From the NCBI RefSeq assembly GCF_008831075.1, contig NZ_WBJX01000007.1:62001-126000 (forward strand): a stretch of DNA of 64,000 bases, given 5' to 3'. A program made the position numbers and the translations under genes. Of the stretch, positions 42,508 to 51,473 are shown in pieces. The stretch comes from Pseudoclavibacter terrae. Lineage in GTDB: Bacteria > Actinomycetota > Actinomycetes > Actinomycetales > Microbacteriaceae. The notes beneath the pieces were generated by a model. It ran no database searches, had not been told where the DNA came from, and was given only the letters and a program-made list of their open reading frames with translations. Position 1 is the stretch's first letter, and each line of letters starts with the position of its first letter.

Positions 42508-45500
42508 GTGTCATTGAAACGTTCCACACCAACTAGTCTGCCCCGATGGGTCAGAGCCTGTGCCGCCGGAGCCGTGCTGGCGGTCGGCGCGACCGGACTC
42601 GTGACGGTGCCGCTCGCCTCACCCGCGAGCGCGGTCACCCAATCCGGAGCCCTCTCCGTCGAAGAGCTCGCAGATCCCGGTTCCGACTCCAGGCCCGGTA
42701 TGCGCTGGTGGTGGCAGACCCCGATCTCCGAGACGGAGGCCCTCCGCGAGGTCCGTGCCATCGCCGAAGCAGGATTCAGCTCCGTCGAGATCGCCTTCTC
42801 CGCAACGTTCTGGGCCAGCGACGTGCAGCGCCAGGTACTCGGTGTCGTCCTCGACGAGGCCGAGACCCTCGGCATCGAGGTGAGCATGACGATGGGCGCC
42901 GCCTGGCCAGTGCAGACGCCGAACACCGGAATCGGAACGCCGTACGTGCAGAAGGAGCTTCAGTACGGCCGCGTCGACGTGCCTGCAGGCAGTGCGTTCT
43001 CGGGCACGCTCCCCGGGCCGCTGGACGATGCCACAGGCGAGCGACCCGCTGAGCTCGTCGCGGTCACCGCGGCGCGGGTGCTCGAAGCGGGCCCAGAGGT
43101 GTCCGGCGAAGCAGCCCCGCCCGAGAAATCCACAGTGCTCGACCCCGAATCCGTGCTCGACCTCACTTCGAGCGTCGTCGACGGCGGCGTCTCATGGACT
43201 GCCCCCGCCGAGGGAGATTGGATCCTCTTCGCCTACTGGCAACGCGACGCCGAGCAGAACGTCACGAACGCCTTCGACCCGGACGCCGCCAAGGCCGCGA
43301 CCGAGTACCTCGATGAACACCAGATCGGTGACAACGGAGCGCAGCTCGGGAAGGTCGGAGGAGACCTCTTCGAGGATTCGCTCGAGCTGCACGCCGATTC
43401 CCTGTTCTGGACCCCTGATTTCCTCGAGTCGTTCGAGGATGCCCGCGGATACGACCCCACGGCGTACCTTCCGTTCTTCTTCGCGCACGGCATGTCGCAC
43501 TACTGGGTGCCAAACGAGGAGCCGACTCCCGACTTCGCCGCGGTTGATGAGACCGGCGAGCGAGTCCGGACCGACTACTACACGACCCTCACGGACCTCT
43601 ACGTCGACGGCCACCTGAAGCCGTACCAGGAATGGGCAGAGGGCTACGGCGTCGACTTCAAGACGCAGCCCGCCTACGGCCAGAACCTCGACGTCATCCG
43701 CAGCGCACGCGAGCTGGCGCTCATGGGCGCAGGCATCGAGGGCGAGTCCCTCAACTCGGGAGACAGGTTCCCCGTCCGTTCCGACGAAGCGACGTGGCGA
43801 TTCGCGCTCGACTGGCAGCGCACCCTCGTCGCCGGAGCCCACCAGGGCGGGGCGAACCGAGTGTCATCGGAGCTTGGCGCACAGTTCCAGGGCGCCTTCG
43901 AGATCACGCTCAACGACTACCAGCAGCTCATGGACAAGGAATGGGCCGCCGGCCTGACGCAGCCGTACGTCCACGGCTACGCCAGCCAGGCCGACGACGC
44001 GCCATGGCCAACCCAAGACCGATTCTGGGGCTTGACCGGCGAGAGCTGGAACGACGAGACGTACCCGCAGTGGGCAGCTTGGAGCGAGCTCACCGACTAC
44101 TGGGCGCGCGGCACGCTTGTCCTTGAAACGGGGACCCCGAAGACGGACGTCGCGATCTACTCCACGGACTTCCTGACGACCTCAGCCCGAGGCGTTTTCG
44201 ACCCGAGCGAGGATGCGACGGCGCCGGACCAGCTGTTCGAGACGCGAGGCCTCGAGAACCACGGGTACTCCGTGCAGTACCTCGACCCCAAGGGACTCGT
44301 CGACGCGGGCGCTGTTCGCGACGGAACGCTGTTCGCTGACGGCCCCGCGTACCAGGCGCTCGTCATCGACGAGCGGAGCATCGACGGCGCGGCCGCCGAA
44401 GCGCTCGCCGACGCATCCTCAAACGGTCTCGCGATCGTCGTCGTCGGTGATGCGCCGAAGGTCGACTCGAGCTTCGCGAGCGGCGAGGCAGGCAACGCGA
44501 AGGTCGAAGCGGCAATGTCAACGATCCTCGCCTCGGCGAACACCCGCACGGTGCCGACGCAGGCCGACGTGCAGCCAGCCCTCGAAGACCTGGGCGTATC
44601 CGCTCGCGTCTCTTGGAACGACGCACCCGTGCTGACCCAGTACCGCCAGAGCGGTGACACCACGTACGTCTACCTGTACAACACCTCCTCGGAGACGGTG
44701 GACTTGGCACCAGAGATCAACGCGCGCGGAGCGGTCAGCGAGATCGACCTGTGGGAGGGCGAGCGCAACCCGGTGGCTCAGTTCACGACCACTGGCACCA
44801 GCACGGTCGTTCCGCTGTCGCTGGAGCCGCTCGGCACGACGGTCATCGAGATCGACTCGACTCAGGAGCCATGGTCCGGAGCGATCACGAACGCCGAGCC
44901 GCTCCCCGTCACGTTCGACGACGGAGGATCCCCCGTCTGGACGGCCACCGCGACCGACGCCGCAGAGCTGACCCGCGCGGACGGCTCGACGGCGTCCGTC
45001 TCGGCGGAGCTCGGCGCGGATCGAGCTCCTCTCGAACTGAATACCTGGGACCTCCAGGTCACGAGCGCCGCGGCCGACGGCGGTGCGACGATTCAGGTCG
45101 ACGGTCTCACTGAGCTGAAGGACTGGCGAGAGATTTCAGGACTCGAAGACAAGTCAGGGACCGGAACCTACACGTCGACCTTCGACCTGCCGGAGAGCTG
45201 GTTCACTTCGGGTGCCGGAGTCGAGTTGGACATCGACGGGGCGCTCGGCACGAGCGTCCTCAGCGTCAACGGCATCGAGGTCTCGCGTCACGTGGGCCGC
45301 GACACGACGCACGACATCACCGAAGCGCTTCGACCAGGCGAGAACGTCATCGAGATCGAACTGGCGACGACGCTCCGCAACGCTGTCTCGGCGGCCGGCG
45401 GTGTTCCTGCGCCGTTCCCAAACCCCGGCCAGGTGAAGACGCACGCGGTGGGCCTCACCGGCCCGGTGCAGCTGGTTTCGACGCAGCAGGTTCCCGTTGA

Positions 45501-45777
45501 CGGGACACCGGAACCGACGAGCACGTCGCAGCCGACGCCTCAGCCGACGTCGACCGACGGCACGGGGACGACCGCGCCGACGTCCAGCCCCGGCAACGGC
45601 GGGGGCAGCGGCAGCGGCAACGGCGTCTCTGACGCTGGCGGTCAGGACGGCGACCTCGCCACGACCGGCGTCGACGGCAGCCTCGCCGGCTTCCTCGCGC
45701 CCCTCGGGGCTGTCCTCGCGGGCACCGGAGCGGCGTTCCTCATCAAGAAGCGCCGCGGACGCGTGACCAGCGAGTAG
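42508..45777 (+). CDS. secreted, sortase-anchored GH106-type glycoside hydrolase, paralogue C
   Basis: A 1089-residue exoenzyme. I use the GTG at 42508, preceded by AAGGGAGAAC, because paralogue D begins at the equivalent GTG with the same leader (LKRST). The longer frame from 42484 has no ribosome binding site. A signal peptide ends near residue 43 (ASAVT). The catalytic region opens with RPGMRWWWQTPISETEA and includes GFSSVEIAFSATFWASD. The C-terminal sugar-binding-like module contains LPESWFTSGAGVELDIDG. A Ser/Pro/Thr stalk leads to LATTG (1050-1054). It aligns over its full catalytic length with D but carries the A/B-type anchor. Confidence 0.83.
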   Translation: MSLKRSTPTSLPRWVRACAAGAVLAVGATGLVTVPLASPASAVTQSGALSVEELADPGSDSRPGMRWWWQTPISETEALREVRAIAEAGFSSVEIAFSATFWASDVQRQVLGVVLDEAETLGIEVSMTMGAAWPVQTPNTGIGTPYVQKELQYGRVDVPAGSAFSGTLPGPLDDATGERPAELVAVTAARVLEAGPEVSGEAAPPEKSTVLDPESVLDLTSSVVDGGVSWTAPAEGDWILFAYWQRDAEQNVTNAFDPDAAKAATEYLDEHQIGDNGAQLGKVGGDLFEDSLELHADSLFWTPDFLESFEDARGYDPTAYLPFFFAHGMSHYWVPNEEPTPDFAAVDETGERVRTDYYTTLTDLYVDGHLKPYQEWAEGYGVDFKTQPAYGQNLDVIRSARELALMGAGIEGESLNSGDRFPVRSDEATWRFALDWQRTLVAGAHQGGANRVSSELGAQFQGAFEITLNDYQQLMDKEWAAGLTQPYVHGYASQADDAPWPTQDRFWGLTGESWNDETYPQWAAWSELTDYWARGTLVLETGTPKTDVAIYSTDFLTTSARGVFDPSEDATAPDQLFETRGLENHGYSVQYLDPKGLVDAGAVRDGTLFADGPAYQALVIDERSIDGAAAEALADASSNGLAIVVVGDAPKVDSSFASGEAGNAKVEAAMSTILASANTRTVPTQADVQPALEDLGVSARVSWNDAPVLTQYRQSGDTTYVYLYNTSSETVDLAPEINARGAVSEIDLWEGERNPVAQFTTTGTSTVVPLSLEPLGTTVIEIDSTQEPWSGAITNAEPLPVTFDDGGSPVWTATATDAAELTRADGSTASVSAELGADRAPLELNTWDLQVTSAAADGGATIQVDGLTELKDWREISGLEDKSGTGTYTSTFDLPESWFTSGAGVELDIDGALGTSVLSVNGIEVSRHVGRDTTHDITEALRPGENVIEIELATTLRNAVSAAGGVPAPFPNPGQVKTHAVGLTGPVQLVSTQQVPVDGTPEPTSTSQPTPQPTSTDGTGTTAPTSSPGNGGGSGSGNGVSDAGGQDGDLATTGVDGSLAGFLAPLGAVLAGTGAAFLIKKRRGRVTSE
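42515..42526. promoter_or_regulatory. intragenic LacI-type operator in GH106 gene C
   Basis: TGAAACGTTCCA, one mismatch from a perfect palindrome, lies at codons 3-7. The identical sequence lies at codons 3-7 of paralogue D. Confidence 0.5.
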
Positions 45778-45798
45778 CCGCGTCGGTTTCCATGGGAT

Positions 45799-45844
45799 CG
45801 CCCGGGTGGACGTGCTGGTGCTGACCAGTACATCCACCCGGGCG
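45799..45844. terminator. bidirectional terminator between GH106 gene C and the aminotransferase
   Basis: CGCCCGGGTGGACGTGCTGGT and ACCAG-TA-CATCCACCCGGGCG form a long, slightly imperfect stem between two convergent genes. Confidence 0.75.
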
Positions 45845-45917
45845 TTCTGCACCCGTGAACTAACTCCTGCACCGCGGGGGCAGGCCGGCAACCTGGCGCG
45901 GCGGCTTCACGAGCTGC

Positions 45918-47288
45918 TCAACGTGCGCGCTCGACCTCCATCAGGACGGCGTCGAGCGTCTCGACGATCTGGTCGCACTGTGCCGACGAGATCGGAAGTG
46001 GGGGTCGAATCTTCAGCGACGCAGCGGCTGGGCCCGAGGCGCTGATGAGCACCCCCGACTGGCGCATGCCATTGACCACGCGGGCAGCCAACTCGGGATC
46101 CGGAGAGGTGGGTGTGCCGAGATCAAGCGCGGCGAAGAGCCCCGCACCACGTGCGTGCTGTGCGGATTCGTGGCTCTGGACGAGCTCCTGCAAGCCGTCC
46201 AGGAGCCGCGTTCCCATCGCGGCCGCGTGGCTGACGAGCTCGTCGCCCTCGATCACGTCGAGCACCGCAGTGGCTGCGGCAATCGAGACGGGGTTGCCGG
46301 CGAAGGTGTTGAAGTACCTGACTTCGGCGCCGAATGACGCCTGGGCATCCAGGGTTCCCACGACGGCCGCGATGGGCATGCCGTTGCCCATCGGCTTGCC
46401 CAGGACGACGAGGTCGGGGACGATCCCGTGACGCTCGAACCCCCACCACGTGCCCGTGCGTCCGAAGCCGGGCTGCACCTCGTCGGCGATCCAGAGCGCT
46501 CCGAGTTCTCGGACCACGGCTTCGGCGGGCTGAAGGAAGCCGAGTGGATGGGTCTGCACGCCGTCACTCGACAGAATCGAATCGAGCACGACCGCGGCGA
46601 CCCCTGCCCCGGACTCCTCGAGCTGCGCGGCGGCGGCCCTCACATCGGCCGCGAGCTTGGCACCAACCTGATCCGCCGGTGTTGCGGCGGTGTCGACAGA
46701 TGGGATGGTGACGACATCTGTGCCCAGTGGGTTGTTCGGACCGAGTGAGGGTGACATGCCCGCTGCGGTCACTGTCGTGCCGTGATACGCGTGCTCCGAG
46801 ATGATGAGCCCGCGTCGTCCGGTGCGATGGCGAGCGATGCGGACCGCGAGATCGATGGCTTCACTGCCCGTGCAGGTGTAGGTGACGCGCTCGAGAGGCG
46901 CGGGGAAGTGCCCGAGCAGCCGCTCTGAGTAATCGAGGATGGACTCGGTGATGTACCTGGTGTGCGTGTTCAACGTCTGCAGCTGTGTGCTCACGGCGGC
47001 AGTAACGGCCGGGTGGCTGTGGCCGATGACCGGAACGTTGTTGTAGGCATCGAGGTAGGTGCGCCCGTCGATACCGACGAGTTCGAGGCCGCTGGCTGAC
47101 GCAAGCGCGACCGGCTCGTCGTAGAAGAGGCGGTAGGACGGCCCGAGGGCTCGGTCTCGACGCGCGACGAGTTCGGCGATCTTCGGTTCGAGCCGCGCGC
47201 CCTTCGCGGGGTCGAATCCGTTTGCCATGTGGACGCCTGCACCGGTGGCTTGCTGCACGATGTCGTGTTCCTCTCTAGAGATTGCCAT
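45918..47288 (-). CDS. class III PLP-dependent aminotransferase, phospho-lyase type (ETNPPL/AGXT2L-like)
   Basis: A 456-residue PLP enzyme. The PLP-lysine region is DLVVLGKPMGNGMPIAAVV, the cofactor-contacting Asp lies in LWIADEVQPGFGRTG, and the N-terminal segment has LDAYNNVPVIGHSHPAV. The YNNVP...GH.HP pattern is one I associate with ethanolamine-phosphate and phosphohydroxylysine phospho-lyases, which remove phosphate and ammonia to give an aldehyde, rather than with ordinary transaminases. Its start overlaps the upstream amidohydrolase stop by 14 bases. The APH-fold kinase at 50372 would supply the phosphorylated substrate. Confidence 0.8.
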   Translation of the reverse strand: MAISREEHDIVQQATGAGVHMANGFDPAKGARLEPKIAELVARRDRALGPSYRLFYDEPVALASASGLELVGIDGRTYLDAYNNVPVIGHSHPAVTAAVSTQLQTLNTHTRYITESILDYSERLLGHFPAPLERVTYTCTGSEAIDLAVRIARHRTGRRGLIISEHAYHGTTVTAAGMSPSLGPNNPLGTDVVTIPSVDTAATPADQVGAKLAADVRAAAAQLEESGAGVAAVVLDSILSSDGVQTHPLGFLQPAEAVVRELGALWIADEVQPGFGRTGTWWGFERHGIVPDLVVLGKPMGNGMPIAAVVGTLDAQASFGAEVRYFNTFAGNPVSIAAATAVLDVIEGDELVSHAAAMGTRLLDGLQELVQSHESAQHARGAGLFAALDLGTPTSPDPELAARVVNGMRQSGVLISASGPAAASLKIRPPLPISSAQCDQIVETLDAVLMEVERAR

Positions 47289-48894
47289 GGGTCGGCTCCC
47301 CGCCCACCAGCGTGGTCAGAACCTGCGTCTCGCTGAGTTCATCCGGGGTCGAGGTGAGTGGTGAGCGGTCGAGGACAGCGAGATCCGCGAGTCGACCTGG
47401 CGCGAGGGAGCCCGTGTCAAGACTGCCCGTGGCCCTGGCGGCATCTCGCGTGTACGAAGCGAGCGCCTGCTGGGCGGTCAGCCGTTCCTGCGGGGCGAAC
47501 TCCTGCCCGGACGCGGTTCGCCGCTCGATGAGAGTGCGCATCGCGAGGAACGGATTGCCATCGATGCACGGGCGGTCTGAGCTCCCCGCCACGAGCACAC
47601 CCGCATCGAGCAGGCTTCGCGCTCGATAGATACCGGGGACGCGCTCCTTCCCCATCGAGGTCACGAACTCGTCGCCGAACCTGTGCACGAACATCGCCTG
47701 AGGGGTGACGGCGATCCCGAGTCGTGCGAGCCTGGGAAGCTGATCGTCTCGCAGGTAGCTCGCGTGTTCGATCCGGTGAGGCGTCGACGGCGTCCCGTTC
47801 GCCGCGATGGATGCTTCGATCGCGTCCATGGCCAGGTCTATCGCGGCGTCGCCGATGGCGTGCGCGGCGATCGACCATCCGCTCGCCGCTGCTGCCAGGA
47901 TCTTGCGGGTGATGTCCTCGGCCTCGCCTTGCAGGAAGCCTGTGTTGTCCGGCTCGCCGCAGTACGGCGAGGACATCGCTGCGGTACGTCCCGTCAGGGA
48001 GCCATCGACGAAGAGCTTCAGCGGACCGATACAGAGCCGGTCGTCCCCAAGACCTGTTCGAGCGCCAAGGGACAGACCGATCGATCCCGGCGTTGCCGGA
48101 TCCCCGTGCGCGAGTTCGAAGGAGTCAAGCGTTGGCATGACCTGCGCCCTTGCCCGCAAAGCTCCACTGTCTCGCGCGATCTGGTAGGCGCCGAGCTCGG
48201 CTGTGCTGTTGCCGATCCATCCTGCTCCGATCCCAGCTTCCGTGAAGGAGGTGATGCCCTCGGACGCGTAGATGCTGGTTGCGATCTCGAGCGAACGAAC
48301 GATGTCGGCATGGGACATCGGCTTGAGGAGATCGAGGACAAGGGCCTGCGCAGTTTCCTCCAGACGGCCGGTCAGCCGGCCGCTGGCATCCCGCTCGATG
48401 CGGCCACCATCCGGGTCAGACGCGTCCACAGCACCGGCTCGACGGAGCGCCTCGGTGTTGGCGATCACGGCGTGCCCGGAGGACTGCTTGATCACGGCAG
48501 GGTGCCCTGCGGTGGCGGCATCCAGAGCTGCCAGCGACGGGTATCGGCCGCCGACCAGATGCTGGTTGTAGCCGGCAGCCTGCACCCACTCCCCGACGGG
48601 CAGCGTCTTCGCGTGGGCAGTGAGCAGTGTGAGCGCTTCATCCACGTCGCGAATTCCGGACAGGTCGAGATCGATCTGGGTGCGCCCGAACCAGGTCGTG
48701 TGGCAGTGCGCGTCGATGATCCCGGGGATCACCACCGCATCCCCAACGTCCACGCGACGGACCGCATCTACGCCAACGAGATCCTCATCGAGCCCCACGA
48801 CTCGACCATGGTGGATGCCTAGGCGGCGCGCATGCGGCCGCCGCTCGTCCATCGTGATGACGTCGGCCGCCTCGACGATGAGATCGATCTTCAC
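47275..48894 (-). CDS. amidohydrolase family protein (YtcJ-like)
   Basis: A 539-residue metal-dependent hydrolase of the YtcJ subgroup. It has the metal-binding VIPGIIDAHCHTTWFG (near residue 55), the KLFVDGSLTGRTAAM segment and RIEHASYLRDDQLPRLARLG, and ends in LAPGRLADLAVLD. Family members cleave amide or formamide bonds. The start is the GTG at 48894, overlapping the transporter stop by GTGA. The 788-residue frame reaching 49641 is an artefact running antiparallel in the transporter. Its place before a phospho-lyase suggests that it releases an amino alcohol from an N-acyl precursor (inference). Confidence 0.87.
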   Translation of the reverse strand: MKIDLIVEAADVITMDERRPHARRLGIHHGRVVGLDEDLVGVDAVRRVDVGDAVVIPGIIDAHCHTTWFGRTQIDLDLSGIRDVDEALTLLTAHAKTLPVGEWVQAAGYNQHLVGGRYPSLAALDAATAGHPAVIKQSSGHAVIANTEALRRAGAVDASDPDGGRIERDASGRLTGRLEETAQALVLDLLKPMSHADIVRSLEIATSIYASEGITSFTEAGIGAGWIGNSTAELGAYQIARDSGALRARAQVMPTLDSFELAHGDPATPGSIGLSLGARTGLGDDRLCIGPLKLFVDGSLTGRTAAMSSPYCGEPDNTGFLQGEAEDITRKILAAAASGWSIAAHAIGDAAIDLAMDAIEASIAANGTPSTPHRIEHASYLRDDQLPRLARLGIAVTPQAMFVHRFGDEFVTSMGKERVPGIYRARSLLDAGVLVAGSSDRPCIDGNPFLAMRTLIERRTASGQEFAPQERLTAQQALASYTRDAARATGSLDTGSLAPGRLADLAVLDRSPLTSTPDELSETQVLTTLVGGEPTHGNL

Positions 48895-50207
48895 GCGCCC
48901 GCTCGATCCGCCGACACGACGTTGTCGATGATTCGGAGACGCCCTCCGAAGTACCCGCCCAGTGCGGTCAGCGCCGCGACGAAGACGAGGAGGAGTGCCG
49001 CGATCCACGAGCCACCGCCGGTGGCCCCGAGGAGAGCGGTGGCGATGAGAGGCAGGAATCCGCCGATCGCACCGGCGATGTTGAAGCTGAGCGAGACGCC
49101 GGAGTACCGCTGCTCCGGTGGGAAGAGCTCGCTGAGCAGGGTCCCGGCCGCCGCGTAGACGATGTCGATCGAGGCGGTGCCGATCGTGATGGCGAGTGCG
49201 ATCAGGAGGAACTCCCCGGTGTCGATGAGCCAGAAGACAGGGAACGCGACGACAGCCGTGACGATTCCGCCGATGACGCTCATGCGACCGGCCCCGAAGC
49301 GCTCGGTCAATCGACCGCAGATGAGCAGGGCACCGATCTGGACGACCGCGGCAATGAGCGTCGCGTTGACCAGCCACTCTCGAGGCAGGCCGAGCGTCGT
49401 CGTCCCGTAGCCGACGACGAAGGTCGTCATGATGTAGAAGCCTGCCACGCCGAGGAGGCTCGCACCGATGCCGGCGAGGAGACGGCCGGGCGAACGTCGG
49501 AACACGACGAGCGCAGGGACCTTGGGCATCGAGTCGGCCTGCTTCGCCAGTTCGAGGAACACCGGTGACTCCTCCATGCGGTTGCGCATCCAGAGCGCGA
49601 TGAGCAGCAGGGGGAACGCGGCGAGGAACGGCAGGCGCCATCCCCAGGCGTCAAACGATTCCGGCGGCATGAGGAGCACAAGAGCGATCGCTCCGGAGGA
49701 GAGCAGAGTGCCGACCGGGGAGCCGAGCTGCGGCAGCGCGGCGAAACGGCCACGCTGCTCGATCGGCGCGTGCTCAACGGCCATGGTCACGGCTCCGCCC
49801 CATTCCCCGCCGACCGCGAGCCCCTGCAAGAGGCGAAGTACGGCAAGAGCGATCGGAGCGAGCACGCCGATGGCGGCGTAGTCGGGCAGGAAGCCGATGA
49901 GCCCCGTCGCGACGCCGATCAGGACCACGGTGAGGATGAGGGCGGGCTTGCGCCCGATCCGGTCCCCGATGGCACCGAAGAGCACCGCCCCGATCGGACG
50001 GGCGACGAAGCCGACGCCGAACGTGGCGAATGCCGCGAGGAGCGCCGCGACCGGATCGAGGGTTGTGAAGTAGAGACGGTTGAACACGATGGCCGCGGCC
50101 GTGCCGAACAGGAAGTAGTCGTACCACTCGAGCGCGGTACCTGCGAACGCAGCGACGGCGATGCGGCGAGCATCTGTCGTCGTCACGGTGATTGACGTCG
50201 TCGTCAT
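48891..50207 (-). CDS. MHS family MFS transporter
   Basis: A 438-residue proton symporter of the metabolite:H+ symporter group (citrate, shikimate, proline/betaine type). The N-terminus AFAGTALEWYDYFLFGTAAA and the loop GDRIGRKPALILTVVLIG are diagnostic, and about 12 membrane helices are present. The start at 50207 follows AAGGGTG. It is first in the operon transporter - amidohydrolase - aminotransferase and is divergent from the kinase gene. It probably imports the pathway substrate. Confidence 0.9.
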   Translation of the reverse strand: MTTTSITVTTTDARRIAVAAFAGTALEWYDYFLFGTAAAIVFNRLYFTTLDPVAALLAAFATFGVGFVARPIGAVLFGAIGDRIGRKPALILTVVLIGVATGLIGFLPDYAAIGVLAPIALAVLRLLQGLAVGGEWGGAVTMAVEHAPIEQRGRFAALPQLGSPVGTLLSSGAIALVLLMPPESFDAWGWRLPFLAAFPLLLIALWMRNRMEESPVFLELAKQADSMPKVPALVVFRRSPGRLLAGIGASLLGVAGFYIMTTFVVGYGTTTLGLPREWLVNATLIAAVVQIGALLICGRLTERFGAGRMSVIGGIVTAVVAFPVFWLIDTGEFLLIALAITIGTASIDIVYAAAGTLLSELFPPEQRYSGVSLSFNIAGAIGGFLPLIATALLGATGGGSWIAALLLVFVAALTALGGYFGGRLRIIDNVVSADRAGA

Positions 50208-50348
50208 GTGGGAACACCCTTCATTGATCACCAATAATGGAAGCATCGCAGAGCTTCGACGGGGTGTCAACAGCCGACTGCGCGCAATAACAGTGTTCTC
50301 TCCTCGTGTTTCAACGGTATTTCGAGTCGTCCCACCTTGTGTCGACTC

Positions 50349-50363
50349 TATTGATGATCAATA
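50349..50363. promoter_or_regulatory. palindrome in the transporter-kinase divergent promoter
   Basis: TATTGATGATCAATA is a 15-base palindrome around a single central base. A related imperfect ATTGATCACCAAT lies at about 50222-50234 on the other side of the gap. Both resemble GntR-family (FadR subgroup) sites and are probably bound by the GntR regulator at 51474. Confidence 0.62.
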
Positions 50364-50371
50364 CTTCAACC

Positions 50372-51469
50372 ATGAAGACTTCTGACTTCGCCACCGTCGG
50401 CGATCGGTCCGCCCCTGTTCCTCCGCACCTCGAGCTTGAGCAGGTGGGTCCGATCGCAGCGAGCACTCACGGGCTCGACGTGCAGAGCGCGAGCACACTC
50501 GGAGGCGAGTGGGCCAGCAACGCACGCCTCGATCTCGCCGACGGGTCCAGGCGGATGTTCAAGGCAGTGGGTGCACGCGACGCAGATCACGCAGAGCAGC
50601 TCCGCACACGACTTGAGTGGCGAAGCTCCCTGGCCCGCACCTCGGCCGCTGCGGGACTCCCCGCCGCACTGCCGGAGCCCTGCCTCGCCGGCGGTGATGT
50701 CGCGATCGTCGAGCACGATGGTGCCACGCTGCTCGTTGTGGTCTCCGAGTGGATGCCTGGGGTCCCACTCGCGGAATACCACCCGACACGACTCAACGCA
50801 GCTTCGACCCGTCGCGAGATCGGTCGGGCAGCAGCCGAGATGGTCGAGGCGCTGTCCACCCACCCGGCACCACAGGAGGACATCCAGCACGAGTGGGCCT
50901 TCGAAACCATGTCGGAGACGATCCGAGGTGCCCTGGGTACTGATGCAGGGCGCACGGGGATCTCCGAGACCGATCGCTCCTGCGTCGAAGGGCTGATCAC
51001 CCGATTCGAAGCGCTGCGAGAAGTCGTGCTCGCCGCACCACACGGCCTCACGCACCACGACTTCAACGACTTCAACCTTCTCGTCGACCCTGAAACGGGC
51101 CACCTCACTGGTGTCGTGGATTTCGATGACGCCCGGCTGGCGCCACTGCTGTCCGAGGTGAGCATCGCAGCCGCCTACGCCACGCTGGGCGCAGACGTGG
51201 ACCCGCTTGCCGCATTGAGAGACGTGGTCGACGGCGCATCGGAGGTGCGCGCGTGGTCCGACGAGGAGGTATCGGCGATCTTCGCGGGAGCAGCCGTGCG
51301 TCTCTGCCTGAACGCCGTGGTGTGGACCGTGCGGGCCGAAGGGCACAACGCGACGTACGGCGCTGCGAGGATGGCGCGCACTTGGCCGGTCGTGCGCCTC
51401 CTGGCGGCGGCTCAAACCGAGGCGGCTGCCGATGGACTTCACCGGGCGGCCGCTGGTCGCGCAGAATGA
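50372..51469 (+). CDS. APH-fold phosphotransferase (hydroxylysine-kinase-like)
   Basis: A 365-residue kinase of the aminoglycoside-phosphotransferase/choline-kinase fold. The catalytic loop LTHHDFNDFNLLVDP (a variant of HGDxxxxN) and the metal-binding GVVDFDDARLAPLLSEVS are clear. In other bacteria a kinase of this kind is found linked or fused to AGXT2L-type phospho-lyases (family knowledge), as here with the divergent aminotransferase. Likely to phosphorylate a hydroxyl group of an amino alcohol or hydroxylysine rather than an antibiotic. ATG codons at 50354 and 50306 (alternative) exist; I choose 50372 because 50354 lies inside the palindrome. Confidence 0.8.
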   Translation: MKTSDFATVGDRSAPVPPHLELEQVGPIAASTHGLDVQSASTLGGEWASNARLDLADGSRRMFKAVGARDADHAEQLRTRLEWRSSLARTSAAAGLPAALPEPCLAGGDVAIVEHDGATLLVVVSEWMPGVPLAEYHPTRLNAASTRREIGRAAAEMVEALSTHPAPQEDIQHEWAFETMSETIRGALGTDAGRTGISETDRSCVEGLITRFEALREVVLAAPHGLTHHDFNDFNLLVDPETGHLTGVVDFDDARLAPLLSEVSIAAAYATLGADVDPLAALRDVVDGASEVRAWSDEEVSAIFAGAAVRLCLNAVVWTVRAEGHNATYGAARMARTWPVVRLLAAAQTEAAADGLHRAAAGRAE

Positions 51470-51473
51470 TGCA

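Noticed and set aside
48895-49641. N-terminal extension of the YtcJ-like amidohydrolase to 788 residues
   Set aside because: The extra part runs out of frame through the transporter gene. A GTG at 48894 with a GTGA overlap gives a normal-length enzyme.
50372-51469. Aminoglycoside resistance kinase
   Set aside because: The fold is shared, but linkage to a phospho-lyase, amidohydrolase and transporter and the HHDFNDFN loop point to a metabolic amino-alcohol kinase.
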